A DNA stretch of 39,570 nt from positions 1 to 39,570 of the forward strand of contig JAFNIX010000018.1 in the NCBI GenBank assembly GCA_017601225.1, read 5' to 3'. The position numbers were made by a program, and so were the translations under genes. The stretch is from Candidatus Brockarchaeota archaeon. Lineage in GTDB: Archaea; Thermoproteota; EX4484-205; JAAOZP01. The notes beneath the pieces were generated by a model. That model made no database searches. It was not told where the DNA came from and saw nothing but the letters and a program-made list of their open reading frames with translations. This document shows, piece by piece, positions 9,047 to 17,526 of the stretch (position 1 is the stretch's first letter; each line of letters opens with the position of its first letter).

Positions 9047-9233
9047 GGTAATCCGGTGCACGTGGGCCACTTACCTGGTCTAGGCTCGTCTCAGCAATAA
9101 TACGGTAAAAACCTTTAGTGCTTTGATTGAACCCCTAGGGACTTGAAAAGGTTTTACTCTCGCATCAACCGACCAGTAGGCAGCCTAATCTTTAACAGAA
9201 AGCATAAAAATGGATATTAGAATCTTTTATCGA

Positions 9234-9317
9234 GCCGGGGTGGCAGAGTGGTAATGCGCTGGCCTTGAGAGCCAGTGGCCCATGCGGGCCGCAGGGGTTC
9301 GAATCCCTTCCCCGGCG
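9234..9317 (+). tRNA. tRNA-Ser (anticodon UGA)
   Basis: Acceptor arm GCCGGGG (9234-9240) pairs with CCCCGGC (9310-9316), followed by discriminator G. The anticodon stem CTGGC/GCCAG (9259-9263, 9271-9275) encloses CTTGAGA, giving anticodon TGA at 9266-9268. A long variable arm (GGCCC/GGGCC) and the T-arm AGGGG-TTCGAAT-CCCTT complete a class II tRNA. Long arm, G discriminator and anticodon all agree on serine. No intron, and no encoded CCA. An AT-rich AAAGCATAAAAATGG about 25-30 nt upstream is a likely TATA box. Confidence 0.95.
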
Positions 9318-9478
9318 CTTCCCCCGTTGAAAACGTTTTCCAACACTGTGACGCAGTATTGCGAGCTGAACGTTCAGCAGAATGGTTTTAAAACAGTGTT
9401 TTGGAAAAATCAGAAGCTTTAATACTGTCGGAAGCATGTTGGTATGTTGCGCTCGCTTAGCAGTAGGGGAGGCTGGGC

Positions 9479-10372
9479 TTGAAAGGCTGGTTTAACGGAA
9501 GGGTTGTTGTTTTCGCCGCATCATCATATTCTATTGCACTGCTGTTTGATTTTGCCGCCCTGTATGGATGGTTACCGTTAATGCTTTGGGGTTTCTTAAG
9601 GATGTGGAGCCCCGCATTATCCGCTGTTCTCTGTCTAGCCGTATTCAGGGAGAGCGTTTCTTCACCGCTTAAGAAGTACCTGGGGCGCTCCACCCGGGTT
9701 CTTAAGCTCTTCCTGCTGTCGCCTCTAATAGTTTACGCGGCTCTAGGCGTCTACATGGCTCTAAGCCTTTCCCTCGGCCTGTTCGACTTCAACGCCTACG
9801 TGGAGCTGTTGGCTGAAGAGATCGCTAAGGCCTCTGGTCTGGCTGAGGAGCAGGCGGTGCGCTTAGCCACCGTCGCGGCCTACACTCAGATAGCCTCAAC
9901 ATACGTAGCTGCGATAACGATCAACACCGTCTTCACCCTGGGTGAGGAAATCGGGTGGAGAGGCTATCTTTATGATCTCCTTGGCTCTAGGCCGACGGTC
10001 AGAACCATTCTTGCAATAGGAACAATATGGGGGCTGTGGCATGCTTCATCAATACTCCTCCTGGGGCATAATTATCAGGTCAACAGGGTGGCGGGAATAG
10101 TGCTGTTCACGGCATTCACGATCCTCTTCACGTACCCCCAGCTCCTTCTGACAGATGGGGCGGGGAAGAGTGTTCTACCGGCTTCATCATTCCATGGGGC
10201 GATAAACGCGGTGTGGGGGCTAACCGTTTTTGCAACAAGGCTGCCTAGGGAGCTTGGGGAAATAGTGCTGGGGCTTGGGTTCACGGGCATCGCGTCATGG
10301 ATGGTCTTAGACGTGGTTCTCCACTTGACTGTTAAGTGGTTTAAGCCGTTTCAAGCGCGTCTTCCAGCATAA
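9479..10372 (+). CDS. CPBP-family intramembrane metalloprotease
   Basis: 297 aa, multi-pass membrane protein with a TTG start behind a GGGGAGG Shine-Dalgarno-like sequence. The family motifs are present: EExxxR as 'GEEIGWRGYL' (Glu156, Glu157, Arg161), the second as 'WGLWHASSILLLGHNY' (His188), and a third His in 'SSFHGAINAVWG'. In this family (Rce1/CAAX-like, Abi) the Glu and His residues bind the metal within the membrane. Residues ~105-135 form an unusual soluble Glu-rich loop. A TATA-like element (GCTTTAATAC, near 9420) precedes it. It is monocistronic, and its substrate cannot be inferred from its neighbours. Confidence 0.88.
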   Translation: MKGWFNGRVVVFAASSYSIALLFDFAALYGWLPLMLWGFLRMWSPALSAVLCLAVFRESVSSPLKKYLGRSTRVLKLFLLSPLIVYAALGVYMALSLSLGLFDFNAYVELLAEEIAKASGLAEEQAVRLATVAAYTQIASTYVAAITINTVFTLGEEIGWRGYLYDLLGSRPTVRTILAIGTIWGLWHASSILLLGHNYQVNRVAGIVLFTAFTILFTYPQLLLTDGAGKSVLPASSFHGAINAVWGLTVFATRLPRELGEIVLGLGFTGIASWMVLDVVLHLTVKWFKPFQARLPA

Positions 10373-10417
10373 CGCATGCTAAAGCCTATACCTGGGGAAA
10401 CCTCGGATAATCATGTT

Positions 10418-11305
10418 TTAATCAAGACGGAGGACTGTTCCCCCGTTTTCAGCGGAGCGTTTACCCAAGACTAGTGTCTTGATTATTTCAAGGGTCTCCT
10501 CCGGCGGGAACGGGGGCTTCCTAGTTTCAACCATTTGCAGGAATGCGCGGAGCATGTTTGAGTAGAAGTAGTCGCTGTCCTCAACCCTAACCTCCCTCCA
10601 GCCCCTTGTCCCGTAGAGGCTCATGTGGAAAAGGTAATGGATATCCCTGTAGACTGTTAACACGAATCTCCTCCCGTCTCTCATCCTTATTATCACCATG
10701 TCCCTACCCTTTTCGCCGACGTTCCTCACGCTTTCCACGCCTCCTCCCACGCAGACGTAAAGCTGCTCCAAGGCGTGAACACCGTAGAAAACAAGGTCGC
10801 CGCTGCAGACGCTGATGCCGGTGAGTATTTCCCCAATCTTCTCTTTCTCGGCGAGAAACGCCTCAACCTCCCTAGCGTAGCGGAGGGCGGAGCAGGACAT
10901 TAGGGGAGCATTATGCTTCCTCGCCGTTTCAACGATCAGCTGAGCCTCCTCGATTGAGGGTGAGAGAGGCTTGTCTATGAAGGTAGGCAGGCCTGCTTCT
11001 AGAAAAGGGAAGGCTCTTTTCTGGTGTTGCATCGTAGTGTCGTCCGAGATTATGACGCCGTCAACCCTGCCGATCATTTCCTCCATGCTGCTTAGGACAT
11101 TGTCTATTCGACATGTTTTCGCAACCAGCTCCGCCTGCCCTGTTTCAGGATCCCAGATGTGCGTCACCCTTGCCCCCTCAAGCCTCGTCCTGTAAAGCGG
11201 GAAACCGTTGCTCCTAGCCAGGTTCTCGTCGTAGCCGTTCAAAATCTCGGAGAAGCTCCTGGTGTGCCAATGCTTAGCGCCTCCCACAATGCCTATTTTA
11301 AGCAT
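10418..11305 (-). CDS. Gfo/Idh/MocA-family oxidoreductase, short form
   Basis: 295 aa, NAD(P)-dependent sugar or cyclitol dehydrogenase-like protein. The N-terminal Rossmann fold begins 'MLKIGIVGGAKHWH', with a His-bearing variant of the GxGxxG loop. The family EKP motif appears as 'FIDKPLSPS' (~residue 112-120), where Asp replaces Glu. The C-terminal sheet domain is present but shortened relative to the usual ~330-380 aa. It lies 13 nt downstream of a second family member, so the pair is an operon. The two are diverged and may be heteromeric or sequential enzymes on one substrate. Substrate unknown. Confidence 0.8.
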   Translation of the reverse strand: MLKIGIVGGAKHWHTRSFSEILNGYDENLARSNGFPLYRTRLEGARVTHIWDPETGQAELVAKTCRIDNVLSSMEEMIGRVDGVIISDDTTMQHQKRAFPFLEAGLPTFIDKPLSPSIEEAQLIVETARKHNAPLMSCSALRYAREVEAFLAEKEKIGEILTGISVCSGDLVFYGVHALEQLYVCVGGGVESVRNVGEKGRDMVIIRMRDGRRFVLTVYRDIHYLFHMSLYGTRGWREVRVEDSDYFYSNMLRAFLQMVETRKPPFPPEETLEIIKTLVLGKRSAENGGTVLRLD

Positions 11306-11318
11306 CCTCCTACACCCC

Positions 11319-12356
11319 TTAACTTATTTGCACGGGCCTACGCTGGGTTGCGCTCTCCCACACCGCCTCGGATACTTGAAGATCCTTAGCGCCATCCCAG
11401 AGTGTGCTCTCCGGCTTCTCCTCCCCCAGGCAGGCTTTCGCGAATGCTTCAATCTCACCCCTGTAGCCGAAGGCGCCTTCAGCCTTAGTAGCCATGAGCT
11501 CAGTCCACTCGGGGCTCCAGCTTAGGGTCTGCGTCCTGCCGCCTACTTTAAACTCCTGCAGGGGTAGGTTTCTAGGATGATAGTTGAGGCGAAGCATGTC
11601 TTCAACCTCCAGCCAGCAGCCGTCTCCCGAGAGGGCGAGCCTCTCGCTTATCTTCCAGTCTCCAGCCTCTAGGGAGTTCAGGTTCATGACGAATGGGATG
11701 CTGCTCTCGAATTCTCCGGCGATAGCGTAGGCAAACATGTTCGGGTTAAGACGGTGAAGCTTAGCGTATACTTCCCGGATCTCCCCGCCGAAGAACCTGG
11801 CTAGGTTGAAAATATGGACAACCTGCCCTATTAGGAATGCTTTAGCCGGATCCTCTATGTCCCAGATCGCCGGGTAGGGGCCGTTTGAAAACCTTGCCTC
11901 AAGACAGCTTATTCCTCCGAACTCCTGGCTGAAGGCTATTTTCCTCGCCATCCGGTAGCACACTGCGTAGCGCTTCATGTAGGCGACAGCACCCCATAGT
12001 CCAGCGTCCTCAGCATACTGGGCTAGTTCAACAGCCTCCTTGTGGGAGACGGCGGAAGGCTTCTCAACGAGGATGGGTAGGCCAGCGTCGAGGCAGAGTT
12101 TCCCGAGCTCGCAGTGCATCTGGGGAGGGCCGACGATTATAGCGCCGTCCAGCTCCTCCCTTCTAAGCATCTCCCTAGCGTCAGTATACCAGCGTAGGGC
12201 TCCGAAGCTTCGAGCATTCCTCCTTGCAAGCTCCTCCTTCAGGTCGCAAACAGCGGTGAGCTCAACCTGTGGAATAGTGTGGATAGTTGGGTAGAGGGAT
12301 GAGGTGGCGTGGCTGCCACACCCTATGAATCCGATCCGCGCCTTCCTAATGCTCAT
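11319..12356 (-). CDS. Gfo/Idh/MocA-family oxidoreductase
   Basis: 345 aa, usual length for the family. The nucleotide-binding fold starts 'ARIGFIGCGSHATSSLYPTI'. The catalytic Lys motif is 'ILVEKPSAVS' (~residue 95-104), and 'GPPQMHCELGKLCLDAGLP' matches the conserved stretch before it. The family oxidises or isomerises sugars and related polyols with NAD(P). The ATG is preceded by GAGGAG and an AT-rich GTTTAAAAAATT element, so this is the first gene of the two-gene operon. The substrate cannot be read from sequence; nearby glycosidase-like genes make a sugar derivative plausible. Confidence 0.88.
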   Translation of the reverse strand: MSIRKARIGFIGCGSHATSSLYPTIHTIPQVELTAVCDLKEELARRNARSFGALRWYTDAREMLRREELDGAIIVGPPQMHCELGKLCLDAGLPILVEKPSAVSHKEAVELAQYAEDAGLWGAVAYMKRYAVCYRMARKIAFSQEFGGISCLEARFSNGPYPAIWDIEDPAKAFLIGQVVHIFNLARFFGGEIREVYAKLHRLNPNMFAYAIAGEFESSIPFVMNLNSLEAGDWKISERLALSGDGCWLEVEDMLRLNYHPRNLPLQEFKVGGRTQTLSWSPEWTELMATKAEGAFGYRGEIEAFAKACLGEEKPESTLWDGAKDLQVSEAVWESATQRRPVQIS

Positions 12357-12556
12357 GGCTCCTCATAAGTTAAGAATTTTTTAAACATTTTACCAATCTC
12401 CTAAGCCCGATGTTTCAGAGCAGGAGTAAAAAACTAATAAGTCAGGATTGCACACGTATTTCGGTGTAGCATAATGTTTGAGACAAATCTTTTTAGAAAA
12501 GAGGGGGGCAGGGGGTTTTACTCTCATTCTAATTTTGAAGCCGGGGGCGAGTAGGC

Positions 12557-13494
12557 TTGGAGGAGTATGAGAGGAGGAGAAGGATTCCTTGGAGGAGGAT
12601 TCTCAAAGCAATAGTCATAATGATTGCCGCTGCGTCGTTAATAGTTGTCGGATGGGGATTGTTCAACCTTACCCTTGTAACCACGGAAGTGGGGTATATC
12701 ACGATCATCATAGACCCGTTAGCCGGGTCAATATCTGTAAAGGGAGACGGGGTTTCAGCTCAATGGTTCTTCTTCCAAAGGCACCGTGGGCATACGTTAA
12801 GAAGGTGTACGTCGCGGTTGACACTGTGCACATGTGGACCGAGCTGGGTAGAACAGGAGACTTTCCCGCGATAGGCTGCTTGACGAAAGACGGGTTGGCG
12901 GTTGACTTCGACGTCACTGTCCGCTGGCGCATCAATCCCTCCACGGTGGTCGAGCTTTTTAAAAAGTATCCTGAGCTCGACTGGAAGATTAGAACAATAA
13001 TCCCCATTATCCGGGAGACGGTGAGGGATGTGAGCAGCAAGTATACGGCTATGGAAACCATAACGATGAGGGAGGAGATCGCAGTGGCGTTAACCGCTTC
13101 AATAGAGAAGGCGCTGAGGGCCGACCCTACTCTTCACGAGGGAATAATTCTTGAGGGTGTTGAGCTGAGGGAGATTAGTCTACCAGCCAAGTTTACGAGC
13201 GCCATTGAGGAGAAAATGGCAGCCGAGCAGGAGAAGCTGGCCGCGGATTTCCAGGCTGCTAAAGTATTGATCTTGGCGAGCGCCGACGCGAACGCGACGA
13301 TAATCAGGGCTCAGGGAACGGCTGACGCTATAAACAGTATAGCTCAGAGGTGTAATGTTTCAAGCAGGGAAATAGCCCAGCTTTACATAACGGTTGAGGC
13401 TTTGAAGAAGATAGCTGAAACAGGAGGGAAGATAAACTTCATAATGATCCAAGGTGGCGAAGGAGGCTCATGGATACTGCCTATCCCCCCGTAA
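12557..13494 (+). CDS. SPFH/prohibitin-family membrane protein, interrupted by one frameshift
   Basis: Two frames give one protein. The first (TTG 12557) encodes a charged N-terminus, one membrane helix (~residues 15-36) and 'VGYITIIIDPLAGSIS', then loses sense after 'AQWFFF'. The other frame resumes with 'KAPWAYVKKVYVAVDTV' and runs through an SPFH core, a Glu/Ala-rich helix ('EEKMAAEQEKLAADFQAA') and 'ILASADANATIIRAQGTADAI'. These are classic band-7/prohibitin features. The switch near 12775-12779 is explained by one missing base beside TTCTTCTTCC: adding a C would give W-F-F-F-P-K-A-P-W. Repaired length is about 312 aa. It could be a sequencing error or a real mutation; the downstream frame shows no further damage, which favours error or very recent loss. 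SPFH proteins form oligomeric membrane scaffolds. Confidence 0.82.
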
Positions 13495-13540
13495 GACCTT
13501 AGGAAAAGTTTTTCCAGTTTTTCAGTTTCGTTCCGCTTCT

Positions 13541-14938
13541 TTAAACGGGCTTATTAGAGCGTGCTCTTGTCCATCTGGTTTCGCCGCTTACCGTTAGCTT
13601 CGAGACGACCGGCCGGAATTTGGCCTTCAGGTTCTTCCTATCTCCCTTAAAGACCTCTATTTTAACATCATCCCCCAAGATTCCACGGCACCTCGCTACG
13701 AGTTCTTCAACAGAAACCTCTGGGTCATCCTTTCTCCTCATGAGCTCTATCGTGACTTTGTTCGTTCCCTCCTGTACTGCCTGATACCTTGACACACCCG
13801 GGCAGTCTTGAATTGTAGTCATTATGGTCTTCGGAGTCACGATTCTACCGTTGGAAAGCCTGAAGCAGTCAACCATTCTTCCCTCAACCGACTTTAAAAT
13901 GGGGAGGCCTCTTCCGCACGAGCACACGTCCTCACCGAGTATTCCGACATCACCCACCTTGTAACGTATCAGGGGCATCGCATAGTTTAACAATCCTGTT
14001 ACAACAATCTCGCCTTGTTCGCCTGGTGCAGCAGGCTCACCGTCACGAATAATCTCCATGATGAGGAGGTCAGCATCTATGTGGTAACCTTCTCTTCTAA
14101 CACACTCCCAAGCACCGTGTCCGAAATCCCAGGCTGAGTATTCGTCGAAAACATCGCATTCGAAAACATTTTCCAGGAATTTCCTCGTAGGCCCGTCCAG
14201 AACCTCACCGTCACCCCTAACGGCTTTCGGATGAACCTCCTTAACACCTTTATCGATAATCGTCTCAGCGACGACCCTGAGATACGACGTGTTGCCGTCG
14301 ATCAGCTTCGGCTGGAACTTGACGATTTCCGCCAGAACTTCTTCAGCATTATCCGTGATGCGGATTCTCTTTCTAAGACGGCTCAACATGGATGCGGCCG
14401 GCCCGAGCGCAACCCTTCCCATTGGCTTCGGCTTCGCGCCCCGGCTCATCATAGTCTTCTCTCTGTTAACATCGCTGGGTTCCGGTGTGCCGTATTCTAT
14501 TGAAACCATCTTGTCCAGGGGGCTGAGGCCGATTGCCACTATTTTTCTGAAATACCAGTTTGCAACAGAGTAGTCCAGGAACCTCCTGTCGTAGAAAACG
14601 GGCATGGGGCCGCCGCTTGTCCCCGAGGTAGATGCCTGCACACAGTTTTCAAGCCCATACCCTTTTGCTATGCTCCGGCCAGGTATGCCGTCTCTGACTT
14701 CTTGCTTAGTTACGAACGGTATTTTCTTCAGGTCCTCTATTGTCCTGATGTCTTCAGGCTTAAGGCCGACGGAGTTGAGCTTACTGTGGTAAAGCTGGGC
14801 TTTTCCATAAGCATGCCTAACGATAGCCCTCAGCCTCTTCTCCTGGAGCTTTCTTAATTCACCGGGTTTTAGCCATTGATTCCTGGAAAGCTCGTAGCAA
14901 TACCGGAGTACCCTGCTAATCATAAACCAGTTTTCCAA
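13541..14938 (-). CDS. CapK/PaaK-like adenylate-forming enzyme (phenylacetate-CoA ligase / F390 synthetase family)
   Basis: 465 aa. The AMP-binding loop is 'STSGTSGGPMPVFYD' (residues 103-117). Other family marks are 'DEYSAWDFG', 'GEIVVTGLLNYAMPLIRYKVGDVG' and 'CSCGRGLPILKSVEGR', followed by the small C-terminal domain. The family activates a carboxylate as acyl-AMP and often transfers it to CoA; CapK and F390-synthetase branches do related chemistry. ATG 14938 or the Met at residue 6 could be the start. It lies downstream of a stand-alone swivel-domain gene (43 nt gap), which suggests a shared substrate. I cannot tell ligase from adenylyltransferase by eye. Confidence 0.82.
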   Translation of the reverse strand: MENWFMISRVLRYCYELSRNQWLKPGELRKLQEKRLRAIVRHAYGKAQLYHSKLNSVGLKPEDIRTIEDLKKIPFVTKQEVRDGIPGRSIAKGYGLENCVQASTSGTSGGPMPVFYDRRFLDYSVANWYFRKIVAIGLSPLDKMVSIEYGTPEPSDVNREKTMMSRGAKPKPMGRVALGPAASMLSRLRKRIRITDNAEEVLAEIVKFQPKLIDGNTSYLRVVAETIIDKGVKEVHPKAVRGDGEVLDGPTRKFLENVFECDVFDEYSAWDFGHGAWECVRREGYHIDADLLIMEIIRDGEPAAPGEQGEIVVTGLLNYAMPLIRYKVGDVGILGEDVCSCGRGLPILKSVEGRMVDCFRLSNGRIVTPKTIMTTIQDCPGVSRYQAVQEGTNKVTIELMRRKDDPEVSVEELVARCRGILGDDVKIEVFKGDRKNLKAKFRPVVSKLTVSGETRWTRARSNKPV

Positions 14939-14981
14939 TAGCCTGCTTCAACAGGATATTTAAGCCTTAGGCTTGCTTCAG

Positions 14982-15332
14982 CTACTCGTCAACCATAAGG
15001 ACCCCGCTGTCACCGTCCCGCGGCTCGATGACAACCCTCTTCCCGTGAAGCTGCTTATCTGTTTCAAGCCTGGTGCCCATTAAAGCAGGGATTGAGAACT
15101 CTCTGCTTACTATGGCGAGGTGGGAGCCTAAGCCTCCCGACAAGCATACTACGCCAGCCAGCTTAGGGAGCACTGGCCCAAGCATCGTCACCCCGGCGTC
15201 GTCAACCATCGCTATCTTGCCAGCAGCCCCCTCCTTCAACAGGGCCAGCACGTCCCTCACGTTTTTAACGTAGCGAAGCTCCCCCTCCGCCCTCGTCTTT
15301 ATCGTGATCAGGCCGCGGCCCACTATTTTCAA
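14982..15332 (-). CDS. Stand-alone PEP-utilizing enzyme mobile (swivelling His) domain
   Basis: 116 aa, matching only the phosphohistidine swivel domain of PEP synthase and pyruvate phosphate dikinase. The signature 'GGLGSHLAIVSREFSIPALMG' is shared with the large phosphotransferase in this block; its catalytic His is residue 71. 'HGKRVVIEPRDGDSGVL' is the usual end of the domain. No ATP-grasp or TIM-barrel part is attached. The TTG start follows a strong GGAGGGGG sequence. It is first in an operon with the CapK-like gene. Small separate swivel subunits are known in some multi-subunit PEP-synthase-like enzymes, so it probably works in trans. The partner is inferred, not seen. Confidence 0.85.
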   Translation of the reverse strand: MKIVGRGLITIKTRAEGELRYVKNVRDVLALLKEGAAGKIAMVDDAGVTMLGPVLPKLAGVVCLSGGLGSHLAIVSREFSIPALMGTRLETDKQLHGKRVVIEPRDGDSGVLMVDE

Positions 15333-15429
15333 GCCTGCCCCCTCCTTCAGCCGGTTGGCTGAGGACAGCTGGAAGGTTCTATATGTCTTACGTTAAAAAC
15401 TTATTAGCTTTCGACAGAAACCGAAACCC
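15333..15429. promoter_or_regulatory. Divergent promoter region between swivel-domain and 393-aa genes
   Basis: On the plus strand a TATA-like AAAAACTTATTAG (near 15395-15407) sits about 27 nt before ATG 15430, so that mRNA is probably leaderless. On the minus strand the TTG at 15332 has a Shine-Dalgarno-like GGAGGGGG, so it has a short leader. Sharing one 97-nt region suggests common control of the two divergent operons. Confidence 0.45.
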
Positions 15430-16611
15430 ATGCCCATGCGGGTGGCTGAGGTAAACGAGCAGATAGCTCATCTCAGCAGCGTTTTCCTGAACATCGTGAC
15501 CCAGAGAACCCTGCTGGAGTCTAAGCTTTTCCCCGTCAACGCATACATATGCGTCGGCTTCTACCAGACCTATCATCATCTCTACGACGTTATGAGGAGG
15601 GTTTGGAGCAGAATAACCCCGGAGGAGCTGGCTGTGAGAAGCAAGACCCTTCTCTCCCCCATTCAGGCTCTCTCCATATCCTATCTCTGGCTCTACTATT
15701 CTCTGGCGAGAATGGGGACAATATACAATAAGCATGGGGGAGACCCCTCGAAGGAGCCTGCTGAGAAAAGGGAGCAGTGGAGGTGGATGCTTGAACACTG
15801 GTATCGTCTCGCAACCAATTATTTCAACACTGGGAAGCCGACTGTCGCCGCATCCGGCGGGGTTAACCTTGCGCTCAACGATGATGCTTTAAACTGGGTT
15901 AAGGAGAATCTTCAGCCTGTAGGCGAGAACCAGGTTGTCAAGGCGCGGCGGGCAATAGGCTCAGTAGACCTTTACGCTTTCATAGACGAGTGTGAGGCCC
16001 GTGCTAAAATAGTTAACCACGGTCCATACCCTCTCGGAGGGGATGAGATACTGGTTATCTCAGAGTATACGAATCTTTACGACGGGAGGCGCCCCTGGCA
16101 CCCGTGGTCTGCTACGGAGGCCAAGCTGCCCAGCTCAACCCTGGGTGTTGCGATGGCTATCCGGGGGGCTAGGGCGACGTTCAACGACATCGGCACGATG
16201 ATTGTTGAGCCTGCTGACTATAGCAGGCTGGTTACGAAAATAGCTGTCTACACTAAGAGGAACGGCACGGTTGTGCCGCTGCAGCTCGACGAGCTCTCCG
16301 CCTACGCTGAGGCCGCTGACGCGGCTCAGATGGAGCTCTACATGAGGTTTGCGGAAATGGATAGGAGGCAGCTGCTTCTCGCCGGGGCTGAAGCATACTG
16401 GAGGTGTTTCATGAGGTACACGGATATTGTTGGGGTGACTGATGAGATAGACTGGAAAATATCCCGCGGGGTGCAGGAGGAGTACCTACCCTACTTCATG
16501 ACTCACGACGAGGATCCGGCTTTCGCCCGCATCAAGATGAAGGCGATAAAGATGAAGGCCCTGCCCTTCCTGAGGGAGAGGGACCCGGTGCTATACTACC
16601 TTCCGGAGTAG
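15430..16611 (+). CDS. Uncharacterised 393-aa soluble protein
   Basis: I do not recognise this family. It has no signal peptide or membrane helix, is mostly helical and is rich in Trp, Tyr and Arg. The N-terminal third ('LLESKLFPVNAYICVGFYQTYHHLYDVM') looks like a helical bundle, the middle carries 'ASGGVNLALNDDALNW', and a beta-rich centre includes 'GGDEILVISEYTNLYDGRRPWHPW'. The C-terminal helices carry basic 'RIKMKAIKMKALPFLRERD'. It is the first gene of a two-gene operon, only 4 nt before a CrtC/AttH-like protein, and is transcribed divergently from the swivel-domain/CapK operon. A role in the same pathway is inferred from position only. Confidence 0.7.
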   Translation: MPMRVAEVNEQIAHLSSVFLNIVTQRTLLESKLFPVNAYICVGFYQTYHHLYDVMRRVWSRITPEELAVRSKTLLSPIQALSISYLWLYYSLARMGTIYNKHGGDPSKEPAEKREQWRWMLEHWYRLATNYFNTGKPTVAASGGVNLALNDDALNWVKENLQPVGENQVVKARRAIGSVDLYAFIDECEARAKIVNHGPYPLGGDEILVISEYTNLYDGRRPWHPWSATEAKLPSSTLGVAMAIRGARATFNDIGTMIVEPADYSRLVTKIAVYTKRNGTVVPLQLDELSAYAEAADAAQMELYMRFAEMDRRQLLLAGAEAYWRCFMRYTDIVGVTDEIDWKISRGVQEEYLPYFMTHDEDPAFARIKMKAIKMKALPFLRERDPVLYYLPE

Positions 16612-16615
16612 CCGG

Positions 16616-17515
16616 TTGAAAATGATGAGCACTCCTTCCCCCAGGGATGAGGAGAACCATGAGCCCTCTGAAAGAAAGGATTGGAGGGAAAGCTACTATT
16701 TCAACTTCGTCGACCTGGAGAACATGGTTTCAGGCTTCACGACAATAGGCCTCTACCCAAACCTGCCCAAGAGGGAGTTTGTCTTCGCCGTCTTCCATGA
16801 GGGTGAGAGACACATTTATTTTAAAGAGCATGAGTCGCCGTTCAGCCTTGAAACACTACAGTGTCTGGACGACGGGTGTCTCCGCTTCCAGCTTGTTGAA
16901 GCGTTGAAGAGCTGGCGCGTGTTTTTCTCAAGCCCGGGGCTTGAGGCAGAGATCCTTTGGACAGGAAGGTTCCCCGCGTTCAACTTCGGCCGGGGGAGTG
17001 GAACATCCTGGGAGGGCCACTTCGAGCAGTCTTGCAAAGTATCGGGGAGAATAAGAATCGGAGGGGTTGAGAGAAGCATCAGTGGCTTCGGGCAGAGGGA
17101 TAAGAGCTGGGGGCCTAGGCAGTGGCACATAGACCGTTGGTATGCTTTCCACGCCCAGTTCAGAGACTTCTCCATAGGGCTTAGAATGGACATTGTGAAA
17201 GGCGTTTCAACCGTCTCAGGCGGGGTTTCCACAGCCGGGGGGAGCATCCCTGTTTCAAACGTTGAGGCCAGGGCGGAGTACAGCGGAGCAGCTATACCCG
17301 TCGGGGCGTTCACCAGAATACTTTGTCAAGACGGTAAAGAGTATGTTGTCCACTCGAAACTATTATCGGCCTCGAGCTTCGCCAGGTTCACCCGCAGGTT
17401 TCCAGGAGGGCTTACTGAGCTTGTTGAAGCCATGGCTGTCCACCGTCTCGGGGAGAACGGGGAGACGGGCACAGGGCTCTTAGAATGGCTTTCCACAAGC
17501 TTTTCAGGACAGTGA
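16616..17515 (+). CDS. CrtC/AttH-like (DUF7064/DUF7065-like) lipocalin-fold protein A
   Basis: 299 aa, beta-rich and soluble. The key stretch is 'GFGQRDKSWGPRQW' (residues 157-170), a motif typical of the hydroxyneurosporene-synthase/AttH-like group now split into DUF7064/DUF7065-type families. The opening 'ESYYFNFVDLENMVSGFTTIGLYPN' matches the opening of the protein at 17527-18492, so the two are paralogs. In other organisms I recall such proteins near PEP-utilising phosphotransferases and terpenoid or aromatic catabolism; here that partner is also present. Function is unproven. They may bind or hydrate a hydrophobic substrate. Starts at 16616 (TTG), 16622 or 16625 (ATG) are possible. Its 3' end converges on its paralog. 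Confidence 0.72.
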   Translation: MKMMSTPSPRDEENHEPSERKDWRESYYFNFVDLENMVSGFTTIGLYPNLPKREFVFAVFHEGERHIYFKEHESPFSLETLQCLDDGCLRFQLVEALKSWRVFFSSPGLEAEILWTGRFPAFNFGRGSGTSWEGHFEQSCKVSGRIRIGGVERSISGFGQRDKSWGPRQWHIDRWYAFHAQFRDFSIGLRMDIVKGVSTVSGGVSTAGGSIPVSNVEARAEYSGAAIPVGAFTRILCQDGKEYVVHSKLLSASSFARFTRRFPGGLTELVEAMAVHRLGENGETGTGLLEWLSTSFSGQ

Positions 17516-17526
17516 CGCGGCGAACC

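Noticed and set aside
12589..12775. N-terminus 'MEEDSQSNSHNDCRC' for the SPFH gene
   Set aside because: It is out of frame with the true N-terminus, Cys/His-rich without pattern, and lacks the membrane helix; the other frame encodes the expected start.
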